Source: an uncultured Planctomycetaceae bacterium | GTDB lineage: Bacteria > Planctomycetota > Planctomycetia > Planctomycetales > Planctomycetaceae | Direction of reading: 5' to 3' | Assembly (NCBI GenBank): GCA_903823545.1 | Contig: CAIJTL010000534.1 | Location: 1 to 7,467, forward strand | Length of the DNA: 7,467 nt | Shown here: one piece after another, positions 1-6,469 of the stretch | How the letters are laid out: every line of letters starts with the position of its first letter | How positions within the stretch are numbered: the stretch's first letter is position 1 | Program-made: the position numbers and the translations under genes | The notes under the pieces: model-generated | What the model was told of the DNA's origin: nothing | Seen by the model: only the letters and a program-made list of their open reading frames with translations | The model's database searches: none

Positions 1-2202
1 GAGCGAGTTCGTAATGCGACCGGCACATGGTTGGGGATCACGCTCGGTTGCGCCGAATGCCATGACCACAAGTTCGACCCGCTGACACAGCGCGATTTCT
101 ATCGCTTCGAAGCGTTCTTCGCGGACATCCAAGAGCGGGGCCTGTATTCCGGAGCGAACGCTGATGGCAACTGGGGACCGTTCGTCAAAGTCCCCAACTC
201 CGATCAAGAAGCCGCGTTGAAGATGCTCGATCAAGAGATCGCCGATGCCAAGAAAGTCCTGGAGACTTCAACGCCTGAACTCGTCGCCGCTCAGGCCGCA
301 TGGGAAAAGTCTCAAGTGGCGTGGACCCTGCTCAAGCCGGAGAGCATCACCTCTGCCGAAGGAGTCACGCTGACGGCGAAGGACGACGGTTCGATTTTGG
401 CGAGCGGGAAGAACCCTGCGACGGATAATTACACACTTGTTGTTAAGAACCCGCCGACGGGGATCACTGCGCTTCGCCTCGAAGTCTTGCCTGATGATTC
501 ATTGCCGAAGAAAGGGCCCGGCCGAGCAGGCAACGGCAATTTTGTGCTGAGCGAATTCACGGTGAAGCAAGTCGTGGGTGAGACAATTGAGGAGAACATC
601 GCACTTCAAAACGCGACAGCCACCTACGAACAAACCGGAGCGGCTGAGAACAACCCATATAAAAAGTGGGCAGTTGCAGCAGCGATCGACGGTGACGAAA
701 AAGGAAAAACTTGGGGCTGGGCCATCATGGAAAAGGTTGGTCAGCCTCAGGTCGCTGTGTTTGAAACGGTCAGCGATATCGCCGGAGGTGAAGGTTCATC
801 GCTGACGATTTCACTGCTGCAAAACCTCGACAATCCTCAGCACACAATTGGTCGCTTCCGGCTATCTGCGACGACAGCGCCTCGACCAATTCGAGCAGGT
901 GACGCTCCACCTCCTAACATTTCGGCCTTGTTGGCGATTGCCGCTGATCAACGAAACGATGCTCAAAAGAACGAGCTAGCAGCCTACTATCGTTCGATCG
1001 CTCCCACTTTGGATGGCGCTCGTAAGCACCTCGCCGACCGAGAGAATGCTCGCAAGGACTTAGACGCTCGCATTCCGAGCACGCTGATCACGGCCTCCGT
1101 TCAACCGCGCATGGTTCGAGTTTTGAAACGAGGGAATTGGATGGACGAAAGCGGCGAGCAAGTGACCCCCGCGTTCCCTGCTGTGTTGACCGCTGTGGCT
1201 GACGCGTCTCTCGTCAGTTCCGACGCGAGACGCGTCGGCCACGAGTCTGACACGCGACTCACGCGACATGATCTTGCGAAGTGGATCGTCTCAAAAGAGA
1301 ACCCGCTGACCGCTCGCGTCTTCGTGAATCGGCTCTGGAAGCAGTTCTTCGGAGCGGGCCTGTCACGCAAGCTCGATGATCTTGGCGCTCAAGGAGAATG
1401 GCCGAGCCACCCGCAATTGCTTGATCATCTCGCCTCGTCGTTCGCTGACAATCATTGGGACGTGAAACAACTCATCAAGACGATCGTCATGAGTGGCACG
1501 TATCGACAATCGTCGGTTGCGAGTCGCGAACAACGCGAACTCGATCCATACAACCGATGGCTCGCGAGACAAGGCCGCTTCCGAATCGATGCGGAATTGG
1601 TTCGAGACAATGCACTGGCAATCAGCGGATTGTTGGTAACGAAGGTTGGTGGCAAAAGCGTTAAGCCGTATCAGCCACCTGGATATTTCGCGTACCTCAA
1701 CTTCCCAGCACGCGAATGGCAGAACGACTCGGGCGAGAATCTGTATCGACGAGGTCTTTACACGCACTGGCAACGCCAATACTTGCATCCGAGCTTGCTG
1801 GCGTTCGACGCGCCCAACCGCGAAGAATGCACCGCTGATCGAGCCCGATCGAACACTCCGCTGCAATCGCTTGTACTACTCAACGATCCGTCATATGTCG
1901 AAGCCTCGCGAGCGTTTGCCGAGCAGATCATTCGACAAGGTGGTTCAACAGCGCGCGATCGACTTGGTTTCGCGTTCCATCGAGCCGTCTCACGCGACAT
2001 CAAACCTGCTGAAGCCGAAGTTCTCGAACGCCTGCTGCAATCGCATCTCGACGAATACAAGTCCGACGCAACAGCCGCGAACGAGTTGCTTTCGGTCGGT
2101 GCGAAATCCGCTCCGACAGATCTCGACAAGTCAGAACTCGCCGCTTGGACGAGTATCGCTCGAACAATTTTGAACCTGCACGAAGTCATTACACGAAACT
2201 AG
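1..2202 (+). CDS. DUF1549/DUF1553 (PSCyt2-PSD1) planctomycete cytochrome-c-type protein, 5'-truncated
   Basis: The frame is open from base 1, so the true start and any signal peptide or PSCyt1 domain lie upstream; 733 residues are visible. Residues 8-35 (T-W-L-G-I-T-L-G then CAECH at 17-21, then HKFDPLTQRDFY) match the end of DUF1549 with a C-x-x-C-H haem c motif. Residues about 65-105 look helical and charged, possibly coiled coil. Residues about 107-190 carry the ITALRLEVLPDDSLP...GPGR..GNFVLSEF block usual in the Planctomycetes PSD1 group, probably a beta-sandwich. DUF1553 runs from about 418 (RLTRHDLAKWIVSKENPLTARVFVNRLW) to the end, with TPLQSLVLLNDPSYVEA and a typical C-terminus ELAAWTSIARTILNLHEVITRN. 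The protein is probably exported and haem-binding; the family's biochemical role is unproven. Residues 399-414 are encoded by a palindromic insertion described separately. The next gene begins 24 bases on, suggesting cotranscription. Confidence 0.93.
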   Translation, partial: ERVRNATGTWLGITLGCAECHDHKFDPLTQRDFYRFEAFFADIQERGLYSGANADGNWGPFVKVPNSDQEAALKMLDQEIADAKKVLETSTPELVAAQAAWEKSQVAWTLLKPESITSAEGVTLTAKDDGSILASGKNPATDNYTLVVKNPPTGITALRLEVLPDDSLPKKGPGRAGNGNFVLSEFTVKQVVGETIEENIALQNATATYEQTGAAENNPYKKWAVAAAIDGDEKGKTWGWAIMEKVGQPQVAVFETVSDIAGGEGSSLTISLLQNLDNPQHTIGRFRLSATTAPRPIRAGDAPPPNISALLAIAADQRNDAQKNELAAYYRSIAPTLDGARKHLADRENARKDLDARIPSTLITASVQPRMVRVLKRGNWMDESGEQVTPAFPAVLTAVADASLVSSDARRVGHESDTRLTRHDLAKWIVSKENPLTARVFVNRLWKQFFGAGLSRKLDDLGAQGEWPSHPQLLDHLASSFADNHWDVKQLIKTIVMSGTYRQSSVASREQRELDPYNRWLARQGRFRIDAELVRDNALAISGLLVTKVGGKSVKPYQPPGYFAYLNFPAREWQNDSGENLYRRGLYTHWQRQYLHPSLLAFDAPNREECTADRARSNTPLQSLVLLNDPSYVEASRAFAEQIIRQGGSTARDRLGFAFHRAVSRDIKPAEAEVLERLLQSHLDEYKSDATAANELLSVGAKSAPTDLDKSELAAWTSIARTILNLHEVITRN
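1195..1242. repeat. Nested palindromic repeat, copy 1, inside the DUF1553 gene
   Basis: Two 21-base arms (1195-1215 and 1222-1242) are inverted copies with 19 of 21 positions matching; one of the two mismatches is a G-T wobble. They flank a 6-base loop. The right arm is itself a perfect palindrome around AGA (GACGCG-AGA-CGCGTC), and the left arm is the same around TCT with one mismatch. The element is exactly 16 codons, read as VADASLVSSDARRVGH. It lies in the linker just before the conserved DUF1553 block RLTRHDLAKW, where relatives usually have a short variable linker. The right end reads CCACGA, as in copy 2. Confidence 0.8.
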
Positions 2203-2208
2203 TTGGCA

Positions 2209-2215
2209 AGAGGGA
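2209..2215 (+). promoter_or_regulatory. Likely ribosome binding site deciding the start of the PLP-enzyme gene
   Basis: The purine-rich AGAGGGA lies 11 bases before the ATG at 2227, with a second GGAG (2220-2223) only 3 bases before it. The frame is open back to a TTG at 2203 that directly abuts the previous stop codon, but that TTG would have its ribosome site within the preceding gene's last codons, where no purine-rich motif is seen. The ATG at 2227 is therefore preferred. Confidence 0.5.
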
Positions 2216-2226
2216 TTCCGGAGTTC

Positions 2227-3771
2227 ATGACAGCTTTGCCGTTAGTAAGTCGCTGGCGTGGTGAAGACCTCGGTCAGCCGATTCCTCACGAGCGACACGC
2301 GGTGTCGGTTTGTTTGCCGCGATGGAGCGATAACGTTGGTTACGAGGAAGGAGACCAAGCTGTCATCGGAGCGATGCAGTGCGGGTATCCTCGCTTCTTC
2401 GTGCATCCTGACACCTTGCGATTGTTTGCCGAGTGCGAGCGGAAAGTGACTCGACCCGGAGAATGCGCGATGGTGTTTCCATCGGAGCGAGTCGCTCGGC
2501 GGTGTGCTGACTTTGTGAGTCGCGAGACTGGGGCAACAGTTAGAGTTGCTGGATGTTTTGACGATCGCGTTTACGCGCTGGCGATGCCGAATAGCGTCCG
2601 TGAAACGGCCAAGATGTTTTGGCAGCACGCTGGTGAGATCGTGCCGTCGCGACAAGCGGTGTCGCTGCTTGAGACCGTGGAGGATGCGTCTCGCATCCAT
2701 GTCGGTAAGCCTCATGAAGCAGATGGATGCGAGACGCATCCACCACGACAGGCCAAACGAATCATTCGCGAGCGAGTTGCCGCGCTGCAGGGTTGCTCGG
2801 TCGAGGACGTTTATCTGTTTCCGTCTGGGATGGCGGCGATCTTCATGGCGTATCGGCTGTTTCAACGGCTGAGGCCGGAAGGTCGGAGCGTGCAGTTTGG
2901 ATTTCCTTACGTCGACAATTTGAAGGTGCAGCAACAGCTCTCGCGAATTCGTCCGGCGGAAAAAGCGGTCGTGTTCTTCCCGCGCGGCTCGGCGTCTGAT
3001 ATCGCGGAAGTCGCTCTGCTCGCTGGGTCTGAGCGTTTGCTCGGCTTGTTCGTTGAGTTGCCGGGGAATCCGCTACTGGGAAGTCCGGACGTGTCGGCGC
3101 TCAGCGAGCTTTCTTTGCGACATGACTTTCCAATGTTGATTGATGACACACTGTCGGCGTGTGTGAATCTCAACACATTGCCGGTGGCTGATGTCGTGGC
3201 CACGAGCCTCACAAAATACTTCTCAGGCGGAGGCAACGTGCTGGCCGGTTCGCTGGTGCTCAATCGCGATCGGCCTTACTACGAACGACTGAAGAGTCTG
3301 CTGGCTGAAGAGTACGAAGACATCTTTTACTGCGAGGATGCGATCGTGCTGGAACGCAACTCGCGCGATGTCACCGAGCGGATTCCACAGATCAATCGCA
3401 ACGCGGAGCGACTGTGTGAGTTTCTCGCCGAGCATCCGGAAGTGGCCGACGTCTTTTATCCCGCGAGAACAGATCGCGTGAATTACGAACGGCATCTCCG
3501 TCCGGGAGGTGGGTTCGGTGGGCTGTTCTCGGTCGTGTTACGCGACGCCGCGGCCAAGACCGAACGGTTTTACGACGCACTGCAAATCGCGAAGGGGCCG
3601 AACCTCGGCACCAACTTCACGCTCTGCTGCCCGTTCACACTGCTGGCCCATTATCGCGAACTTGAGTTCGTCGAGAGCTGCGGCATCTCACGGTATCTCG
3701 TGCGCGTGTCGGTGGGACTGGAGGATTCGAGCTGGCAGATCGAACGGTTTGCGGAGGCGCTGCGTGCGTGA
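2227..3771 (+). CDS. PLP-dependent cystathionine gamma-synthase-family enzyme, fungal Str2/met-7-like architecture
   Basis: The 514-residue product belongs to the Cys/Met-metabolism PLP enzymes. The catalytic half has PSGMAAI (199-205, cofactor phosphate loop), FPYVDN (Tyr228), ELPGNPLL, LIDDT (Asp306, expected to hold the PLP ring nitrogen), the Schiff-base lysine Lys330 in TSLTKYFSGG, and VRVSVGLED near the end for substrate carboxylate binding. The expected reaction is gamma-replacement joining cysteine and an acylated homoserine into cystathionine, in the cytoplasm; a gamma-lyase or sulfhydrylase activity cannot be excluded. It is about 120 residues longer than typical bacterial MetB. The N-terminal region (about 15-150: LGQPIPHERHAVSVCLP, NVGYEEGD, GYPRFFVHP, later FWQHAGEIVPSRQA) resembles remembered fungal cystathionine gamma-synthases. 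Residues about 151-173 are a palindromic-repeat insertion. The gene sits between two genes of the DUF1549/1553-DUF1501 type, to which it has no obvious functional link. Confidence 0.88.
   Translation: MTALPLVSRWRGEDLGQPIPHERHAVSVCLPRWSDNVGYEEGDQAVIGAMQCGYPRFFVHPDTLRLFAECERKVTRPGECAMVFPSERVARRCADFVSRETGATVRVAGCFDDRVYALAMPNSVRETAKMFWQHAGEIVPSRQAVSLLETVEDASRIHVGKPHEADGCETHPPRQAKRIIRERVAALQGCSVEDVYLFPSGMAAIFMAYRLFQRLRPEGRSVQFGFPYVDNLKVQQQLSRIRPAEKAVVFFPRGSASDIAEVALLAGSERLLGLFVELPGNPLLGSPDVSALSELSLRHDFPMLIDDTLSACVNLNTLPVADVVATSLTKYFSGGGNVLAGSLVLNRDRPYYERLKSLLAEEYEDIFYCEDAIVLERNSRDVTERIPQINRNAERLCEFLAEHPEVADVFYPARTDRVNYERHLRPGGGFGGLFSVVLRDAAAKTERFYDALQIAKGPNLGTNFTLCCPFTLLAHYRELEFVESCGISRYLVRVSVGLEDSSWQIERFAEALRA
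2677..2746. repeat. Nested palindromic repeat, copy 2, inside the PLP-enzyme gene
   Basis: Two 24-base arms (2677-2700 and 2723-2746) are inverted copies with a single mismatch, separated by a 22-base loop; a further C-G pair (2676/2747) extends the stem. Each arm contains its own perfect 7-base palindrome, GGATGCG-TCT-CGCATCC on the left and the AGA version on the right. It therefore can form one long hairpin or two small ones. It is read through in frame as V-E-D-A-S-R-I-H...D-G-C-E-T-H-P-P, in the linker between SRQAVSLLE and AKRIIRERVA. The core 15-mer has no stop codon in any of the six frames. Confidence 0.88.
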
Positions 3772-3910
3772 TGGGACTTAAGGGACTAATCAGGCGCTAG
3801 AGATCGTTGCTAAGAGTTTGAAGCCGCTGCTTGCGAGGCTTGTCGATTGAAGGTTTGATCCACCACACTGGTTCAGATTTCCGAACACTCCATTTTTTGG
3901 CCAACCGCTA

Positions 3911-3915
3911 AGAGG
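3911..3915 (+). promoter_or_regulatory. Ribosome binding site of the DUF1501 gene
   Basis: AGAGG lies 6 bases before the ATG at 3922, the best Shine-Dalgarno match in the 150-base gap 3772-3921. The rest of that gap shows no convincing promoter or terminator. The only inverted repeat noted is a 5-base pair AAGCC/GGCTT around 3820-3841 with no T-tract. Confidence 0.6.
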
Positions 3916-3921
3916 TCAGTT

Positions 3922-5358
3922 ATGACTCTACCCACAAAGATAGCTCGCCGATCGTTTTTGCAAACTACGGGTGTCAGTCTCGGTTCGATGGCTCTGAGTT
4001 CGTTGTTATCGAAGGACGGTTTTGCGGTCGACACGAGTGCCGGCAAGCAAGTTCCAAAGTGGACGGGGGTGTTGAATCCGACCCACTTTGCCCCGAAAGC
4101 CAAGCGAGTCATCTGGCTCTACATGGCTGGAGGCATGACGCATATCGACACGTTCGATAACAAGCCAAAATTGGCGGAGTTACATGGCCAGCCGATGCCA
4201 GAGTCGATCACGAAGGGACAGCAGATTGCGCAGTTGCAGGGGCAAAAGCTCAATTGCTTCGCGCCGCAACATCCCTTCAAACAATGGGGCAAATCGGGAC
4301 AGTCGCTGGCTGAGATTTGGCCGCATCTCGGTGAGAAGTGTGCCGACGACATGTGCATCGTGCGGTCGCTCTTCACCGATGCGATCAATCACGATCCGGC
4401 TCACACCTTCATGAATACCGGCACGATGACTCCTGGTCGGCCAGCGATGGGATCATGGTTACTGTATGGGCTGGGGGCCGAATCGGAGAGCTTGCCCGGC
4501 TTCGTGGTGATGGTCTCGACCGGTAAGTTCGGGCAGAAGCAACCGATCGCCGCGCGACAGTGGCATTCGGGTTTTCTGCCGGGACAATTTCAAGGGGTCG
4601 AGTTCCGAGGCACCGGCGATCCGGTCTTGTACGTTGGCAATCCGAAAGGCGTGACGCCGAAGCGGCAGCGCGATGTGGTTGATGCCGTGCAGACGCTCAA
4701 TGGGATCGCCAATGAATCGTTCGATGATCCCGAAATCGCAACGCGAGTCAGCCAGTACGAACTCGCGTTTCGGATGCAGTCGAGCGTTCCCGAATTGATG
4801 GACGTGAAGAACGAACCTCAGCACATCTTTGACTTGTACGGCACGAAGGGTGGCGACGGTTCGTTCGCCTCAAATTGCCTACTGGCTCGCCGACTGGCCG
4901 AAAGAGGGACTCGCTTCATTCAACTTTATCACCGCGACTGGGATCATCATGGTGCCGTGAAAGAACACGTAGCCGGCACGGCGAAGGAAGTCGATCAAGG
5001 AATCGCCGCGTTGATCACGGACCTGAAGCAGCGTGACATGCTCAAAGATACGATCATCGTCTTCGGTTCGGAATTCGGGCGTACGCCGATGGCGCAAGGG
5101 AACGGTCGCGATCATCACCTCGCTGGCTTCACGATGTGGTTTGCTGGAGGGGGATTTAAGCCGGGCTTCAATTTCGGTGCGACCGACGAATTCGGATATC
5201 ACTCGGTTGAGAATCGAGTGTCGGTCCACGACGTCCACGCCACACTGCTTCATCAATTGGGCATTGACCATTCTCGCTTTAGCGTGAAATTCCAAGGACT
5301 CGACTCGCGGTTAACCGGCGTTGAAGGGGCACGGGTGGTGAAAGAATTGTTGGTCTAG
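3922..5358 (+). CDS. Tat-exported DUF1501 family protein (alkaline phosphatase/sulfatase-like fold)
   Basis: The 478-residue product starts with a twin-arginine signal, A-R-R-S-F-L at residues 8-13, followed by a weakly hydrophobic stretch to about 36, so it should be exported folded by the Tat system. The body matches DUF1501: RVIWLYMAGGMTHIDTFDNKP, HDPAHTF (His157, His161), GRPAMGSWLLYGLG, RGTRFIQLYHRDWDHHG (Asp341, His342, His343), IIVFGSEFGRTP (Glu384, Arg387, Thr388) and GRDHH (Asp397, His398, His399). The His/Asp clusters are consistent with metal binding as in the alkaline phosphatase superfamily, but the substrate is unknown. Length and C-terminus look complete. The start is fixed by a good ribosome site and by the Tat motif. 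In planctomycetes this family usually directly follows a DUF1549/1553 gene; here the PLP enzyme lies between. A terminator follows 59 bases after the stop. Confidence 0.93.
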   Translation: MTLPTKIARRSFLQTTGVSLGSMALSSLLSKDGFAVDTSAGKQVPKWTGVLNPTHFAPKAKRVIWLYMAGGMTHIDTFDNKPKLAELHGQPMPESITKGQQIAQLQGQKLNCFAPQHPFKQWGKSGQSLAEIWPHLGEKCADDMCIVRSLFTDAINHDPAHTFMNTGTMTPGRPAMGSWLLYGLGAESESLPGFVVMVSTGKFGQKQPIAARQWHSGFLPGQFQGVEFRGTGDPVLYVGNPKGVTPKRQRDVVDAVQTLNGIANESFDDPEIATRVSQYELAFRMQSSVPELMDVKNEPQHIFDLYGTKGGDGSFASNCLLARRLAERGTRFIQLYHRDWDHHGAVKEHVAGTAKEVDQGIAALITDLKQRDMLKDTIIVFGSEFGRTPMAQGNGRDHHLAGFTMWFAGGGFKPGFNFGATDEFGYHSVENRVSVHDVHATLLHQLGIDHSRFSVKFQGLDSRLTGVEGARVVKELLV

Positions 5359-5417
5359 GCAAACACGGCAGAATGCAAAAACGCCACTGACCAAAAATTG
5401 TGATGAGGAACTGAGAC

Positions 5418-5452
5418 GGCTCGCATCTTGATGGTGCGGGCCTTTTCTTTTT
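5418..5452 (+). terminator. Intrinsic terminator after the DUF1501 gene
   Basis: A 10-base stem, GGCTCGCATC (5418-5427) with GGTGCGGGCC (5433-5442), has eight Watson-Crick and two G-U pairs around a 5-base loop. It is followed at once by TTTTCTTTTT (5443-5452). It ends the transcription group of the DUF1501 gene and separates it from the membrane-protein gene downstream. Confidence 0.82.
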
Positions 5453-5525
5453 GCCTGATCAGCAAAATCGTCAAAGTTTACCGCGTCGATCGGTCGATGT
5501 TCCGAGGAGATATCAAGTCTGAACT

Positions 5526-5529
5526 GGAG
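5526..5529 (+). promoter_or_regulatory. Ribosome binding site deciding the start of the membrane-protein gene
   Basis: GGAG lies 6 bases before the ATG at 5536. The frame is open further back to 5428, but starts at 5428 or 5431 would lie inside the terminator hairpin, and the ATG at 5497 has no purine-rich site at a suitable distance. The ATG at 5536 is therefore chosen. Confidence 0.6.
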
Positions 5530-5535
5530 TTCGAC

Positions 5536-6366
5536 ATGTCTCGCATGGAAACGGAGCAAGGTTGCTCCTCGGAAAATAATAGCTCGGAGCCGCTCGTGTC
5601 GGCTCCTTTCGGCTCGTTGCCTGACACTCTGGCGTCGGTGGCTTGCGGGTTGGACTTGGCTGAACTTGATTCGGCGAGTTCTCCGGCTTCGTCACCGATG
5701 ACGAGTTCAGAGACTGTTAAAGTTGAGTCTGCTCCAAACTCTGTTGCCGTTGCGGAAGTGCAGACACCGCTAGTTACGTCATCAAATACCGCATCGAATT
5801 CATCATCGAATTCAACGAGCGCCAGTCAGTCGAAGCGTCCGAGCCGAAGTAGCTCGCCTCCGAAGGTTGTTGCACCGCCACGAAAACCTCATCAGCCACG
5901 CTCGGCCGGAATTTGGGGCATGCTTCGTTCGCGTCGAGTTCGCGTCATTCTGACTCTTGTTGGAGTCTTGATGATCGCCGGTCTGGTCGGCCTAAACATG
6001 CGAGGTTCGGGCACATCAACCGACATCGAAGACGATGAATTGGCGATGTCCGAATTTGGTCAAGGTTCGAGTGAGCAGATGACTTCCGGCGACGGTTCGA
6101 TGCAGGAACCGGCCGCGTTTGAAGATGGTTTTGATAACAAGTCAATCGTGACAGCCAATGCTGAAGAGTGGGAGACATCAACACCGCGATTACCACCGCT
6201 GGGTTTGCCTGTGATGAATGATTCAAACGTGGTCCCGGCCAGCGGAGTCGATCGGTCATCTGGGGCAGGGCAACGTGGTGCTTGGCTTACTGGCCAAATT
6301 GAAGTCGAGCCCAATGGTGTTGTTCCCGCAAGTGGATTTCGGTCAAGTTTTGGCGGACGAAGATAG
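5536..6366 (+). CDS. Ser-rich single-pass membrane protein of unknown function, upstream of an ExeA-like ATPase
   Basis: I do not recognise a named family. The 276-residue product has a low-complexity, Ser/Pro-rich, presumably disordered N-terminal half (1-125), a basic patch with RSRRVR at 131-136, one transmembrane helix at about 137-155 (VILTLVGVLMIAGLVGL), an acidic stretch (DIEDDELA, 163-170) and a Pro/Gly/Ser-rich C-terminal part. The basic patch before the helix predicts a cytoplasmic N-terminus and an outside C-terminus. A near-repeat, VVPASG-V-DRSSG (232-242) and VVPASG-FRSSFG (262-273), is seen near the end. The ATPase gene follows after 103 bases on the same strand. By analogy with GspA/GspB pairs it could be the membrane partner of that ATPase, but this is inference only. 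The last about 20 codons overlap another open frame (see findings), so the exact C-terminus is less certain. Confidence 0.75.
   Translation: MSRMETEQGCSSENNSSEPLVSAPFGSLPDTLASVACGLDLAELDSASSPASSPMTSSETVKVESAPNSVAVAEVQTPLVTSSNTASNSSSNSTSASQSKRPSRSSSPPKVVAPPRKPHQPRSAGIWGMLRSRRVRVILTLVGVLMIAGLVGLNMRGSGTSTDIEDDELAMSEFGQGSSEQMTSGDGSMQEPAAFEDGFDNKSIVTANAEEWETSTPRLPPLGLPVMNDSNVVPASGVDRSSGAGQRGAWLTGQIEVEPNGVVPASGFRSSFGGRR
5793..5816 (+). repeat. 12-base tandem direct repeat in the Ser-rich region
   Basis: ATCGAATTCATC is followed directly by ATCGAATTCAAC, 11 of 12 bases matching. It lies in the low-complexity part of the membrane-protein gene and encodes part of an Asn/Ser run, so it probably reflects slippage in a disordered region. 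Confidence 0.45.
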
Positions 6367-6379
6367 ACCTAAATTTGCA

Positions 6380-6396
6380 GAGTCACTTGATGACTC
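6380..6396. other. Small intergenic hairpin before the ATPase gene
   Basis: GAGTCA and TGACTC form a perfect 6-base stem around a 5-base loop, 14 bases after the stop of the membrane-protein gene. No T-tract follows, so it is not a convincing terminator. It could be an attenuating or mRNA-processing hairpin, an operator, or chance. Confidence 0.25.
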
Positions 6397-6469
6397 GAAG
6401 AATCCGGTTGTGCAAAGTCCGGTCAGTTTTGATTGCCTTTTGTGTTGATGAGTTTGAGGAACACCGAGC

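Noticed and set aside
1243..1260. GAGTC...GACTC small inverted repeat just after repeat copy 1
   Set aside because: Only a 5-base stem with no counterpart beside copy 2, so not counted as part of the element.
1363..1866. 167-codon open frame on the minus strand
   Set aside because: It is antisense to the conserved DUF1553 domain, and its predicted protein has no domain-like features.
1646..2173. 175-codon open frame on the plus strand in another phase
   Set aside because: It overlaps the DUF1553 C-terminal domain, whose sequence is clearly conserved in the other frame; the product is Arg/Ser-rich noise.
2242..2934. 230-codon open frame on the minus strand
   Set aside because: It lies wholly opposite the conserved PLP-enzyme frame and has no recognisable motif; the composition is that of an antisense shadow.
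3772..3921. Possible promoter or terminator in the gap before the DUF1501 gene
   Set aside because: No -35/-10 pair with reasonable spacing stood out, and the only inverted repeat is 5 bases with no T-tract.
5411..5442. Third copy of the palindromic repeat (GAGAC and CGCATC are present)
   Set aside because: The arms do not match the GAYGCG-TCT-CGCRTC layout; the structure is better explained as a terminator.
5451..5479. TTGCCT with AAGTTT 17 bases on, as a promoter for the membrane-protein gene
   Set aside because: The -10 match is poor, and planctomycete promoters are not well enough known to me to call it.
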